Source: Bryopsis sp. KO-2023 (taxonomy: Eukaryota > Chlorophyta > Ulvophyceae > Bryopsidales > Bryopsidaceae). From it: a DNA stretch of 64,000 nt. A program made the position numbers and the translations under genes. The notes below the pieces were generated by a model that did no database searches, was not told the origin of the DNA, and saw only the letters and a program-made list of their open reading frames with translations. The DNA is taken from positions 5,642,001 to 5,706,000 of the forward strand of contig BSYQ01000002.1 in the NCBI GenBank assembly GCA_030272585.1, written 5' to 3'. This document shows, piece by piece, positions 46,722 through 57,548 of the stretch; the stretch's first letter is position 1, and each line of letters starts with the position of its first letter.

Positions 46722-47642
46722 CCACTATTGCGGTTGGTCGAACCGACAAAATCCAAGTTCGCCCCGCGGCCAACCAACACCTGCAAGTGTGAGAACAGCG
46801 CTTGATTCGACATACTAAATATAGGCGAAACATCGCTTTCAGAAGAATCCTTTCGATCTTCAATCTTGTGAAATTCAAACGTCTGCCCACCCATGTTGAA
46901 TTTGCATGTGGAGCTCCAGCAGCAAATAAGTTTTCAACGATGGGCTTACCTTCACCAGGGCAAGATCTCCATCCCAGGCGGCCTCCAAAAGCTTCTCATC
47001 GATATCCTTGACACGAAACTGGTCTCAGCAGGTTTCTTCATTACCAAAGAAGCCCAAAGGGGTTAACAATCATCATTCAAAAGTTCAGCATTTCACTAAT
47101 GGTCACAATACCTCATTTTCCAACGAAAATACAGCAACCTCCTCCATGGAGGCCTCGAATTCCGATTCATAATCTCCATGTCAGCCTGCAGGAACAATTG
47201 TTTTCAAGCCACTACACAGAACAAACGAACAACATCAAACACACAGATACAAGCGCCAAGGGCGGAAAGGAGTCTCGTCATGCTTTTCATGACACGCAGA
47301 AGAAATCTGCTTTTTTTCACCTCATCTCGAAGCAGATTTCTGAAGTCACGGTGAGGGTTCGAAGAGGACACGGAACCTCGTGTGGAAAAAAAAAACACAA
47401 GCAAGCCGGATACGTTAATAACAAAAGCATCTAAACTTATCACAACTCCAACACTGTGCAAGGTTTTGGAGATCTCAGTCTTAACTCAGCGCCGCATGAT
47501 CACGTGCGTAGGTTTGCTCACTGGTAGATTTGAAACAAGGGGTAGTTTTTAGGGGCGTGCTGTCCACTGTTGTGCACGAAAGAAAAACAAAAAGCGAAGT
47601 CGCTGCCGCGCCCATCATTGTGACTGACACCTCGCTTCTCAT
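46722..47642 (-). pseudogene. second copy of the ankyrin gene, 5' exons only
   Basis: Minus-strand counterpart of exons 1 to 5 of the gene at 28,376. Exon 4 differs by one silent base and the available part of exon 5 is identical. Exon 1 has about eight amino-acid changes. The acceptor of exon 2 is lost (CACACG instead of CACAGG). Exon 3 carries a 14-bp insertion containing the palindrome CCTCCATGGAGG, shifting the frame. The copy ends within exon 5, after STNRN. It is therefore a truncated pseudogene. Its intron-4 acceptor, TTGCAG, is more standard than the TTGAAG of the other copy. Confidence 0.65.
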
Positions 47643-49125
47643 TGTCTCTAGCTTGGCGAAATACCAAGAAAAGCGCTGCCAAAAGAAACACTTGTGAATG
47701 CGTAACGAAAAGCTGATCGAAAGTCAATCGAGAAGAGTATGCGGTAGGTGAGAAGTGGGCGGTTTTTTTCTTGGTGGTGCAGGAGCGCCAGGACGCCTGA
47801 GAACCTTCCGGAAAACGACATCAGAGGTGTGAAAGATGTCGGAAAATGGTCTCCAGGAATCCCAAAGGATGAAGAGAAGAAACTAGCAGAGTGGACCCAA
47901 AATCGTCAACCTGGAAAACCAAATTTAACTGTTGTGTCACCGATGGGCCAGTAAGAGCTAGCCTCGCGCTTGCGCTTGTTCTCAGCGTTTCAAGATTTCA
48001 AGTCTGAGGGAGCCCTGCCTGTTTGTTTTCTTCCTCTTTCAAGCAGGATTGTTAGTTTTCTTGCTGAGCTAAAGTCCCAGCGTCAATAGACGTGGCACCC
48101 CGAAGCGGAGGAAGATCCGCTCTTCAGAGACGTGGGTTCGCTTCAGGCAGCTCTTTTTCGGTGGTGAATCAGGCCTAGTTGATTTTTTTTAAGGTGGTAG
48201 CAAGTGGCTTTTCGGGAACTTAGTGTGGAAGCTTTGGTTTGCTGGCTTGCATGCGTGTTTATGGGATGTCACCACACGTGGCTGGTCAGGGTGGCCAAAG
48301 GGGATGTGGAATTCCCCTCGAAAGGGACGTCAGGGACGTCAGTCAGACTGACCGTTGGGTGCAGCCAAAACCAGCTTTTCCAAGCTGATCGGAAAAGTAG
48401 ATGGGTGGTGATTGGGTGCTTCCTGCACCCACAGTCTGACTGATCCTGAGGAATGGGCCGATGGGCTGGCTGTGGGGTTTTTCGCTTTTGTTGGGAAACC
48501 AAGTGGGTTGGTGCAAATTATAACAGAACCATAAACATCCAGGATCCAACAAAACACGCACGCACACAAGGGCACCAAAAACAACAGCAGTTTTTCCCGA
48601 ACATGCATGAAAATCCCCCCAAAAAAGGCAAAAAGTAAAATCGAAAACGAAAATCCCCCCAAAAAAGGTAAAAAGTAAAATCGAAAACGAAAACAAAACC
48701 CCGCCAGCGGTTTCAGCCGGCGACTACGACCTCTCTGGCGCATGACAATTCGAGAGTGAAGGTTCGAACCCGGGACCTGGTGGCCAGGGATCCTCTAGCA
48801 GATCCCCTTGACCAGCGGGCCGAACGATGACATGCAGCGATGTCGCACTCAAGTACCCCCCCCCCCCCAAGGATGATTCACCCAACCACCAGAAACTCGA
48901 GCTGTGCGCGCGTCGAGCGGGTCTCCGACGTTTTCACATCCGTCCCCAGTCCAAACCAGCCGTCCGAATCCCTGTCCTCGCTATGCTCACGCGTGGTGAC
49001 CAAAGCCACCAAAGAGTCAGGTGGGTGACAGTGTGGGGACCTGTTGTGTGGGGGATAGGAAAACGCTTTCCTGTTCTGGAGAAGCTCGGACGAGTTCTCA
49101 CGGTTTGGGTAAACCTCAAACTTCG
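46722..49125 (-). repeat. large inverted repeat C, right arm
   Basis: Reverse complement of 27,045-29,282. It holds the ankyrin 5' exons, the shared promoter segment, a 68-codon frame (47,748-47,954, plus) also present at 28,064-28,270, and the B-box-like motif near 48,760. Confidence 0.85.
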
Positions 49126-49190
49126 AACTGCGTTCTGTTCACAGTTGCTGCATATTTCCAGGTCTGTCATTAATCAATGGGCGCCTGGGC

Positions 49191-49362
49191 ATAGGCGTAG
49201 CCATGGGGGGTTGGGGGGGGGCTGGCCCCCCCAAGAGTCAGCCGCTAAGAAATTTGCGGACTGGGTGTCTACATGTGAACTCTACGTTGGATTTTAAACT
49301 GACCCTCCCCAATTCGTTTTGCCCCCCCCCCCCCCCCAGTTTATTTTCCTGGCTACGCCTAT
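49191..49362. mobile_element. 172-bp MITE with terminal inverted repeats
   Basis: ATAGGCGTAGCCA at the left end is matched by TGGCTACGCCTAT at the right end. Both sides are flanked by GGGC, a possible 4-bp target duplication. The interior consists of G-rich then C-rich tracts with no coding capacity. It is a non-autonomous DNA transposon relic; the superfamily cannot be assigned safely. Confidence 0.75.
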
Positions 49363-49747
49363 GGGCCTTGGGCTGCGAGAGGGCGACAACCTGAAGGTCA
49401 GAGACTCAAATATCCCCTAAACTGACGCTAAACTGATACTCCTGCCTCCTGCGTTCGGACCTGGTAGGTACCTGGCCGTGATTCTGTCCGTCGCTCCCTC
49501 TTTCGGACATCGTGTCAAAGCTCCTCGATATAGTTTTTCGTTCATTTAAAAAACCTCCTGGTGGATTGCAGACGCTAACGACGACACTCGTGTGAGGCTT
49601 CCGAGTGCAGGTTTTGATTTTCCGCCAAGGACGTCACTCGATGCAGATAGAATCCGCGTCCAGTCGTCACTGGATCGACAGGGACGTCCAGAAACGCTCG
49701 AGTTCGGACACTCTTGGCGTCACTGTGGTAGAGAAAAATATTTCAAC
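49363..49747. other. possible exon, unassigned
   Basis: After TTGCAG at 49,570 a frame runs from 49,571 to 49,807 (DDTRVRLPSAGF ... DADRIRVQSSLDRQGRPETL). It is coding-like but matches no family I know. Confidence 0.25.
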
Positions 49748-49862
49748 GTGCTCTCTGGTCGTCGGCTGCAGAAAAAACTGCCCTCGACGAAGCGATTTTC
49801 TGACTGAAGTTTCTGTTCTTGTCTGAAGTCCTCTGTTTTTTCTGTGAACAGGTTTCCTTTGG
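49748..49862 (-). repeat. inverted repeat F, left arm
   Basis: In reverse complement, TTCAGACAAGAACAGAAACT and CAGTCAGAAAATCGCTTCGT match 51,088-51,205. In one shared frame both copies read TE-EFRQ-QKLQSENRFVEG, so this may be part of a duplicated gene. Confidence 0.7.
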
Positions 49863-50152
49863 CTGCCTTGGGTTTCCGGTACTTTCAAATAGCAATGCCC
49901 AGCTGAAACCGCCTGCACTGAATGTCGAACTAGCTTTCCTTTTCTTTGCTTGTCCTTCGGAGCATACTTTCTTTTTCTGCTGCCTTGTGCTGTTATAACA
50001 CTGTCTGATGAGTTTTCTCCCTTGAATCGAAAACAGTGCTTGTTTCGAAATCCTCTCTTCGGAAACTTCAACCTTCCTCAACACTGTCTTGTTTCTTTGC
50101 TCTCAATAATGATGACCTGAAGAACAGAGATGCCAAAGCTAGTGATGCACCC

Positions 50153-50225
50153 ATAGGCGCAACCAGGGGGGGGGGCTGGGGGGGCCTGGCCCCCCTAGAA
50201 ATTTTATGGCCCCCCCAAAGAAGCC
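50153..50225 (+). mobile_element. fragment of a second copy of the MITE
   Basis: ATAGGCGCAACCAGG, then a long G tract and CTGGCCCCCC, resembles the left end of the element at 49,191. The right end is missing. Confidence 0.5.
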
Positions 50226-51087
50226 CAGGAAAAAGGAAAAAAAAAAAACTTCCTCTTGAAATCCACTTAACCAACTGTTTCTTACTGTTTCTTACCCTAG
50301 TCATCTGCCAACGAACCGTCGGAATACCGTTGCAATACATGGCTGTTGCTTCGAGCCCACATCAAAGGAGCTATTCTCTGTTACTGCAGAAAGTGATGAG
50401 CGATCGGTCTACTGGAACCGTAAAATCCACGCATAGGAATGTGATGGGGGTCCTAATCTTTGCAATCGCATCTACCCCTACTTCGAGGCGAGTTGGAGTA
50501 GAGGTCGGTTTCTTTTATCTTTTTTTTTTTTCCTTCTTCTTTTTCCTTCATCCTGATACCCCTGGCTCTGTTGACGTCCAGCGGGGTGTTCTGATAGAGT
50601 CCCGCCAACCTTCAGAAAAAAACTGTGTGATTCACCAATGAGCTTCTTTTATCTACAAACCTCTCGCAGCAAAGCTCTGAGCGGGAACGTCTGCCTCAGC
50701 TAATCGTTTGGATGGACTTAATCAGTTCTATGAGGATGACGGCCTGTTTGAAACCTCGGTGAGACGATCGTTTACGCAAAAAAGAGGTTCCAAAAAGCAA
50801 AACAGAGAAAGAAGCAACAGCGCTCTGAGAGAGTCTATCGATAATGAAGAGGATTCTTGAAATGAGGGCCCTTGTCGATTTTGACAGACAAGCACCAGAC
50901 ACTACAAGCTGAGGAGCTAACATCCATTGAGAAAGACATATAGCAAAATCAACACCAAAACGCCCACTGCCTGAAGTTTCCTTCTATCTCTCAAAAAAAG
51001 GCCCGCAGAGCAGGAAAGACAAATTGAACTCACTGGAGTCAGCTTCAAGTGTCTTTCAACAATCGGAAGGACTTCAACAACAATCAG
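50226..51087. other. coding-like fragments, no gene model
   Basis: A frame at 50,300-50,430 and a segment reading RLDGLNQFYEDDGLFETS before a donor-like GTGAGA at about 50,758 look like exons, but could not be joined. Confidence 0.25.
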
Positions 51088-51205
51088 ACAATGGAAAACC
51101 CGTTCATAGAGGAAACAGAGGAGTTCAGACAAAAACAGAAACTTCAGTCAGAAAATCGCTTCGTCGAGGGAATTTAATTCTGCAGCGGGCGACCAGAGAG
51201 ACCGC
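51088..51205 (+). repeat. inverted repeat F, right arm
   Basis: Counterpart of 49,748-49,862. In frame it reads TMENPFIEETEEFRQKQKL and ends FVEGI then TAA. Confidence 0.7.
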
Positions 51206-51399
51206 CAATACACCTTACTCCCACATATTCGAGCCAACAGTGTTTAAAATTGGCCGTTTCTGTACGTTCTCACTATTCCAGGGACGACTGACGCATTTGT
51301 AAGAAGCGGCGAAAAGAAACTGTAAAAACGGTGATTCCTGTTGTGCATCACACTATGGGAAAAACAGTGCTGTGCCATGTCTTTAATGTAGTCTTTAAT

Positions 51400-52420
51400 C
51401 CGGACACATGGGACATTGCACAATGCTTACATGCAGCTTCTTCACAGTGGGCCTTACACCGAATTATCCCGGGTCTAAATCCAAATCAGGGCTGCCTGCA
51501 GCTATTAGATCACAACATTGAATCACCCCACATGGGTCTATTGAGCCAGCCAGAACTGCAAATTCCCCGCCAGTTTCATACTCATCCAGTGAAGCCGTCC
51601 AGGGATGCATTCCCGCTGCAAAATTCAGTTCCACAAAAAGTGCGAATCAGATTAAAGTTGGGCCCAATCCTGCGAGGGCAATAGCAACTGTGGCAAGCCA
51701 CAGCCACAAAGGTTATAATCAAAATTCAAACCCTCGAAAAGACAAACCAAAAGAGAAGGGAAGGTCATAATAAAGGGGGAAGAAGAGTGGAGGAGTTTTG
51801 AGTTAGAGGCGAAACGCACTTTTCTCGAGAAGGAGATTGGGGGCGGGGGAGTGTTCCCCCACTTATACAGCCTGGTTTATATCTATACTCATTGTTTTGC
51901 TCAGAAGGTTAGGTCCAGAAAATCTCAGCCTCTGGAATTCACCTGAAACGAAGAAGAAAAGCATCTTCCCTACCTTGTTCCAACACTCGCAGCTCACCCT
52001 GGAGAAACATCATCAACCAGAGAAAAAAAGCAGGTCCAAAAACACCACTGAATGGAAGACTCTCCTCTAAAACTTTGCCAAATGATATTTCGGATCCTCT
52101 TCGTTTTACAGAAACAAAAGGAAGTTATTTCCTAATATATAGATGGAAAGAAGTTCAAAGTTTTTTAAAGATGAAAGGTTGACAAGAAAAGGGTGCATCA
52201 CCAGCTTCAGCCTCTTTTTTTAGGAGCTCTTTATCCTTTTGCCAAAATGAAGATAATGTCAGAAGACAAAAGCAACACGGACCTTCGAGATCCTGGTCGA
52301 AAGGAGAAGGAATTCCAACCCTAAACCCAAAAGGTTTCCGGCCACTTGTCTTCTCAGAATAGTCGGGGCAGCCGCCGCTTCATTTCAGGCCTCGGCTATT
52401 CTTGTTTAAAAATATAAAAC
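51400..52420 (+). repeat. dispersed repeat family 1, copy C (partial)
   Basis: CACATGGGTCTATTGAGCCA at 51,528 corresponds to 21,149 in copy A. The order of blocks is kept to AGTCGGGGCAGC at about 52,360. It ends just before the LINE. Confidence 0.7.
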
Positions 52421-52604
52421 ACGCATTCTCAACAACGTTTGCCCCTAGTTCAGGTCACTTCATCATATTTTTTTTTTAGTATCCCAAGTCAGCAGAGGAT
52501 TGCACCCCCTTCTCCTTCCCCCCCCCCCCCAAAAAAAAAAAACGAAAACAAAAAACACACACACACACACACACACACATTCTTGCATACATACATTCTG
52601 CGCG

Positions 52605-54257
52605 ATGCCTGCGACCTTGCCTCGCCCTCCCGGCTCTCCGGGCGAACTACCGGAATACTACCAGAGCCTTCTGCCTTTGATACCCAAAGCCTCACACGTC
52701 ACTCTTCAGACGCTGTGTCAAGATCTGCGCATTCCGGGCTACTCCAAGAGCCGCAATGGAACAGTCAACGCGTTCCGCGTTTTTGTTAGCGCCTGGTTGC
52801 AGGCGCAACTTGACGCCGTCCACCCCCCTGATACCGCTGTTGCAGGCGCTCCCGTCCCTGCCCCCGCAGCCTCGGATGGATCTGACGATGAGATGGAAAT
52901 CGCCCAACCTCGCGATGCCCGGGTTTCCAGCCCTGGCCCCCCGGCTGTGGCGTCCCCCGCTGAGGCCACCAAGCGCGCTCCAAGCCCAGTCGACTTCGAC
53001 GCCCACAGCCGACGACGTTTTTCGTCACCACCTCCACCTCCAGTTTCGTCCCATCAAGGGGCGCACATCCTGAAAGAGCTCCATACGTGTCTCGACGGCG
53101 TGCTGACCTCTGTCCACGCGCATACCTCTCGAGTTACTACTTCCTTAGCCAAGGTCGTGCGCCTTCTGGAGCAGATTTCGACGCGTGACGCCCTTGATCC
53201 TGCAGACGTCAAGGACACTCTCCACCAGGTGCAGCTCCTCCAACATGAAGCTACTGGACTGGAAATGGGATTGGCTGGCGCTCAATTGCATGCCCGCATG
53301 ATGAGGACCTCTGCCACTTTCACTGCACCCTGTGGTGATGTGGAGCACCCACCCCCTCCACCCCCATCAGCCCAAGCTCAAGCCCCACCCATGCCCAAAC
53401 CCACATGGGCCTCCAAGGTGAAGAATTCAGGTCCCCCAGCATCCCCTGTGGTCTTCCCCCGGAAGAGACCCTCTGCCGCTGCCAAGAAAACTGCTGCCAT
53501 GCGGAACACCTTGAGAGATGACACGAGATCCTTCAAATTTGTACCTGCCCCATCAGCCCCGGTCACTGGGATTGGTGCCTTCCAGATGCAATTGTTACAG
53601 TATCTGCAACCTCATGGACTGTCTCGCGGTGACGTGGAGGACATCCGGACGGACAGGCAGCACATCCATTATGTGCAATTCACTACCACCAGTTTTTCCA
53701 CCGCCCAAGAGAAATTACCAACCGAAGTTTGTTTCGAGGAAGGTCCCCTACAAGCATGGAGCATTTTCCTACCTACCGTGGCCTTGACTGCCGGGAAAAT
53801 CCCCATTGCAGTGAAGGGGGTGGAGCATGGCTGGGAGGGGGATGCCTTAATCGAGGAAATCCTTCACTCCAACCAAGACATGTGGGACACGGACTCTACC
53901 TCCATCTCCACGGATCATTTTCTGTTTGGCAACAGATTCAACCGGCGTGTACCTGACGAGGCTGATGGCTCTCGCTTCACCTACCTCCCCTCCTTGACAG
54001 TGAAGCTGTGGGTGAGCCAAGCGGTATACAAGCTGATTCTCAAGAATGGGAATTGCATCCTTTGTAACTACAAGTACGTGACAGTGACCCGCTACAATGA
54101 GAGACCCAGGCCCCCAGCAAAAGCCCAGGATGGTTCTGCCGGGCAGAATTCTGTGCCCCTTCCTTCCTTCCACCCGGAGCCCATCCCCTTTGGCCGCGAC
54201 ATGCCCGCAGCCGACCAAGCAGCCCCAGTTACGGTCTCCCGACCGCGCAAGCGGTAA
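52605..54257 (+). CDS. LINE ORF1, nucleic-acid-binding Gag-like protein
   Basis: 550 residues from the ATG at 52,605. The frame is open further upstream only through (AC)n low-complexity sequence, so I prefer this start. Residues 31-60 (VTLQTLCQDLRIPGYSKSRN) resemble a SAP-type helix-turn-helix. Pro-rich linkers surround a helical segment at about 140-235 (ILKELHTCLDGVLTSV onward) that could trimerise or coil. From about 330 a basic stretch (RKRPSAAAKKTAA) leads to an RRM-like part, and the tail contains CILCNYKYVTVTRYNERPRP. The last residues, SRPRKR, may be a nuclear localisation signal. No CCHC knuckle array is seen. ORF1 proteins coat LINE RNA and form the RNP. It stops at TAA. Confidence 0.75.
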   Translation: MPATLPRPPGSPGELPEYYQSLLPLIPKASHVTLQTLCQDLRIPGYSKSRNGTVNAFRVFVSAWLQAQLDAVHPPDTAVAGAPVPAPAASDGSDDEMEIAQPRDARVSSPGPPAVASPAEATKRAPSPVDFDAHSRRRFSSPPPPPVSSHQGAHILKELHTCLDGVLTSVHAHTSRVTTSLAKVVRLLEQISTRDALDPADVKDTLHQVQLLQHEATGLEMGLAGAQLHARMMRTSATFTAPCGDVEHPPPPPPSAQAQAPPMPKPTWASKVKNSGPPASPVVFPRKRPSAAAKKTAAMRNTLRDDTRSFKFVPAPSAPVTGIGAFQMQLLQYLQPHGLSRGDVEDIRTDRQHIHYVQFTTTSFSTAQEKLPTEVCFEEGPLQAWSIFLPTVALTAGKIPIAVKGVEHGWEGDALIEEILHSNQDMWDTDSTSISTDHFLFGNRFNRRVPDEADGSRFTYLPSLTVKLWVSQAVYKLILKNGNCILCNYKYVTVTRYNERPRPPAKAQDGSAGQNSVPLPSFHPEPIPFGRDMPAADQAAPVTVSRPRKR

Positions 54258-54293
54258 CTAAACAAAAAAAAAAAAGAAAGGGGGGGGGGGACG

Positions 54294-57200
54294 ATGGGAT
54301 CTAGGTCCTTTTGGAATATTGCTCAGTTGAACTGTAGGAAATCCCAAGCTGCAATTGATACACACATTGGTCGCCCTGTGAACAGGGGGGTCGATATTTG
54401 GCTTTTACAAGATCCTCCTTGGGGACTTGTGAACGCGAGGAAGTTTTTAGGCTTTGACGTTTGTTTACCTCAGGTTGAGGCCAGGCAAGTTCTTGCCCTA
54501 GTGTTGGTCAGGTCCACTATTCTTTACTCTTTGATTCACTCTCCTTGTGGTCGGTGGGCTGCAGTTTCCGTATTAGAGAGAGGGAGGGAGTTGGTTTTTC
54601 TTTCTGGTTACGTGGCTCCTCGGACTCGAAATGCTGAAGGGCTTAGTGCCATTCACGCAGCTTGTGACCAGTTTTCTACCCGGGTTCTTTTTGTGGGATT
54701 GGATTGCAATGGGTGCAGTCCCTGGTGGAGTCGGAGGGTCTCTCGACCCAATGCTCAAGGGCAAAAGGTTATGGATTTCTTGGTGGATCACGATTTACAG
54801 GTTTTGAATGACAAGGATAGTTTAGCTACATATGTGCACCACAATGGAGAAGAATTTGATCTTGATATTACGGTGACTAACTCAGCACATCTCGTGACGA
54901 GTTGGCAAGTGTTTGATATTGCGGATAGGCTTACCGACCACAACCTTATTCGGTTTGCAGTTCGGTGTGGGGGTGTGTTAGAGGACCATGAGACTAGACT
55001 GAACTGGAGGAACACTGATTGGGACAATTTGATCCCTGGGATCGAAAGGACGATTTCAGACAACCATTGGGACGTTTTTGGGTGGGATCTTGTGCACTCT
55101 GCTGGTGAACTGTCCTGTAGGATTGACGACTTCCAAGCTTGCTTGTTGGAGGAAGCAAAGCGCCATGTCCCAGTTTTTCGAGTTAGGGGCTCCAACCGTC
55201 CATGGTGGACACCCGAAGTAAAGGAGGCACATCAGGCCCACGTGCGTGCCCAGCGCCGGGTCACACGGTACAGGCGGCGTCATGGTTTCCCTGTCAATGT
55301 GGACCTCCAAGCTGCTGCCCGAACCGCAAGGACAACCTTCAAGGCCACTCTTGAAGAGGCAAAGCAAGTCCTTTGGAGGGAGACATCTGCGGAGCTCACC
55401 TCCGAGACATGTTGGAGGTACATGAAAAACATTCAAAACAAACACTGTCGGGTGCACACTTCGTTTGTGCGGGTCGATGATGAGGTTATTAGCGACGCAG
55501 AGCAAATTAGTGAACAGTTAGGTCGGAAGTTTTTCCCTACATCCCCTGTGGATATGGGTGTGGAACACCAACCATTTGAGACCCAGGTGAATCACTGGCG
55601 CTCTTCCCGAGTGCCTCAACCTGGCCCTCTGATAACTGGTGTCGAAGTTTTGTCTCGAATCAAGAAAGTCCGTCCCTTTTCGGCCCCTGGCCCCGACGGC
55701 GTTAGCCCTTCTTTGTTGAAGAAATGTTGGGTTCTTTTACTTCCAATTCTCGTGGACATTTTCAACAGTTGCATCCGGTTGGAGACATTTCCTGTAGTGT
55801 GGAAGCAGGCCACCGTGGTTCCTGTTCCTAAATCTCCAACCCATAATCAGGCGGTTTCTTGTCTTAGACCGATCTCCTTACTTTCGGTGTTGGGGAAAAT
55901 TTTCGAATCGATTTTACAAAGCAGAATCCAAGAGTTTTTAGAATCTACTGGGAAACTTTCAAAGCATCAGTACGGTTTCAGGCGACATAGGAGTTGCACT
56001 GATGCCTTGCGGGTTATGTTGGGTAAATTGCATCAAGCGAAACGAGATGGGCACCCGGTGTGGGCCTCTTTTCTGGACATTAAATCAGCATTTGACACTA
56101 CTTGGAATACTAAAATTCTTTCTCGAATGTTGGATTTAGAGTTCCCGGATTATTTAGTGACACTTGTGGATTCTTTCTTAGTTCACCGGAGGGCAGTTTT
56201 ACGGATCCAGAATAAATCCTTTGTTCATTCGATCATGACGGGCTGTCCTCAAGGCAGTCCCCTCAGCCCTACTCTGTTTTTGGTGATGTTGGATGAGGTG
56301 TTTTACCTCCCCCTTCAGTCACACTTTCAGGGCTTTGCGGATGATTTAGCTTTAGTTACGCGGGTTGCTCAGTCTCGTATCAAGGAGGTTTTGGAATCTG
56401 ACTTGGGCATGGTAGCAAACTGGTGCCACCAGGCCCGCTTGCAACTTAGTTGGCCAAAATGTGCAGTGTTGGAATGCCCCCACTCTTTTCAGGGTAGGCT
56501 TCTTCGCTTTCAAGTGCAGGGTTCCTCCATCCCACAGGTTTCTGTTTTCAAGTATTTGGGGTTATGGATCGATTCGGATTTGACTTTCAAGACCCACGTC
56601 GACAAGTTGATTGAAAAGATGGTCAATAGATTGCATAGCGTTCGCCGGGTTTGCAAGTTGTTTTGGGGTCCTCGTATCTCAGTTACCAACCTTTTGGTGC
56701 GATGCAGTATTGTCCCCATGATGTGCTACGGTCTCGAGTTATGGGGATGTTTTCTCAAGGAGAACGACAAGAAAAAACTCGGTCAAGTTATTCGAAAGGC
56801 AGGGGTTCTTATTTTGGGTTGTTTGAAGACCACCAGCTATGAAAGTGTGCATGCATTGGTGGGTCTTTTTACTATTGATTTACAGATTGTCAGGATGGTG
56901 CTGATGGATTTATTCCGAAGCATTTCACGGGGCAAGCTCTCCTTCCCTCAGCATCTCTTAGAGAGAACTGGGGCTACGACCACGCCGTGGGAGGCCCAGC
57001 TCAAGGTGGAGCTTCGGGACTTCCAACGAAACTCTGATCTTGTGGAGGAACAGTTTGCTCCGGATTTACAAGTCCAAGTTTCTAATCCTGGCCGTTCTTG
57101 GTTCAAGCAAAGGATGGCTCAGGTAGACGTTTGGTTGAACACACGACAAAACACCTGGTTGAGTTTGAGTGCAAAAGGGAGTGGTCCACGGTCTTTGGGG

Positions 57201-57548
57201 ATTTTCTTTGAGCACAATAAGTGTTGGACAGTGCAGTTAGCCAAGCCCCACAGCAGTTTGGTGGCCCAAGTTCTTTCCGGGCATTTTCCGTGTTATCAGT
57301 ATTTGAGTAGGTTCAAGGTTTTAGGTACTACACGCACCCAGTGTGATTGTGGTTTTCATACGGAGGACAGGGACCACATTATTTTTTCTTGTGGTCTATA
57401 TGAGCATCTGAGACAACCTTTATTTGAAGCTTATGCTTCGTCCAATCTTGCTTGGGACCATTTTATTGAGCAGCTGGAGCCCCTCGGGCATTTTTTACTT
57501 GGAGTGAAGAAGAAATGGGATCTTACTTGTCGACCGTGGGGTCGATAA
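54294..57548 (+). CDS. LINE ORF2, endonuclease and reverse transcriptase
   Basis: 1084 residues. Endonuclease motifs, in order: IAQLNCRKSQ (about 9-18), WLLQDPPWG (about 35-43), FVGLDCNGCSPWW (about 133-145), FDLDITVTNS, and DRLTDHNLIRF (about 220). The metal-binding Glu of the usual QEP motif is Asp here. Reverse transcriptase: FSAPGPDGVSPSLLKK (about 462), motif A FLDIKSAFDTTW (about 592), motif B GCPQGSPLSPTLF (about 650), motif C FADDLALV (about 680). A C-X1-C-X8-H-X4-C finger lies at 1017-1033 (CDCG...H...C). No RNase H motifs between the RT and the finger. It nicks target DNA and copies the element RNA in place. All catalytic RT residues are present. It stops at TAA. Confidence 0.9.
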   Translation: MGSRSFWNIAQLNCRKSQAAIDTHIGRPVNRGVDIWLLQDPPWGLVNARKFLGFDVCLPQVEARQVLALVLVRSTILYSLIHSPCGRWAAVSVLERGRELVFLSGYVAPRTRNAEGLSAIHAACDQFSTRVLFVGLDCNGCSPWWSRRVSRPNAQGQKVMDFLVDHDLQVLNDKDSLATYVHHNGEEFDLDITVTNSAHLVTSWQVFDIADRLTDHNLIRFAVRCGGVLEDHETRLNWRNTDWDNLIPGIERTISDNHWDVFGWDLVHSAGELSCRIDDFQACLLEEAKRHVPVFRVRGSNRPWWTPEVKEAHQAHVRAQRRVTRYRRRHGFPVNVDLQAAARTARTTFKATLEEAKQVLWRETSAELTSETCWRYMKNIQNKHCRVHTSFVRVDDEVISDAEQISEQLGRKFFPTSPVDMGVEHQPFETQVNHWRSSRVPQPGPLITGVEVLSRIKKVRPFSAPGPDGVSPSLLKKCWVLLLPILVDIFNSCIRLETFPVVWKQATVVPVPKSPTHNQAVSCLRPISLLSVLGKIFESILQSRIQEFLESTGKLSKHQYGFRRHRSCTDALRVMLGKLHQAKRDGHPVWASFLDIKSAFDTTWNTKILSRMLDLEFPDYLVTLVDSFLVHRRAVLRIQNKSFVHSIMTGCPQGSPLSPTLFLVMLDEVFYLPLQSHFQGFADDLALVTRVAQSRIKEVLESDLGMVANWCHQARLQLSWPKCAVLECPHSFQGRLLRFQVQGSSIPQVSVFKYLGLWIDSDLTFKTHVDKLIEKMVNRLHSVRRVCKLFWGPRISVTNLLVRCSIVPMMCYGLELWGCFLKENDKKKLGQVIRKAGVLILGCLKTTSYESVHALVGLFTIDLQIVRMVLMDLFRSISRGKLSFPQHLLERTGATTTPWEAQLKVELRDFQRNSDLVEEQFAPDLQVQVSNPGRSWFKQRMAQVDVWLNTRQNTWLSLSAKGSGPRSLGIFFEHNKCWTVQLAKPHSSLVAQVLSGHFPCYQYLSRFKVLGTTRTQCDCGFHTEDRDHIIFSCGLYEHLRQPLFEAYASSNLAWDHFIEQLEPLGHFLLGVKKKWDLTCRPWGR

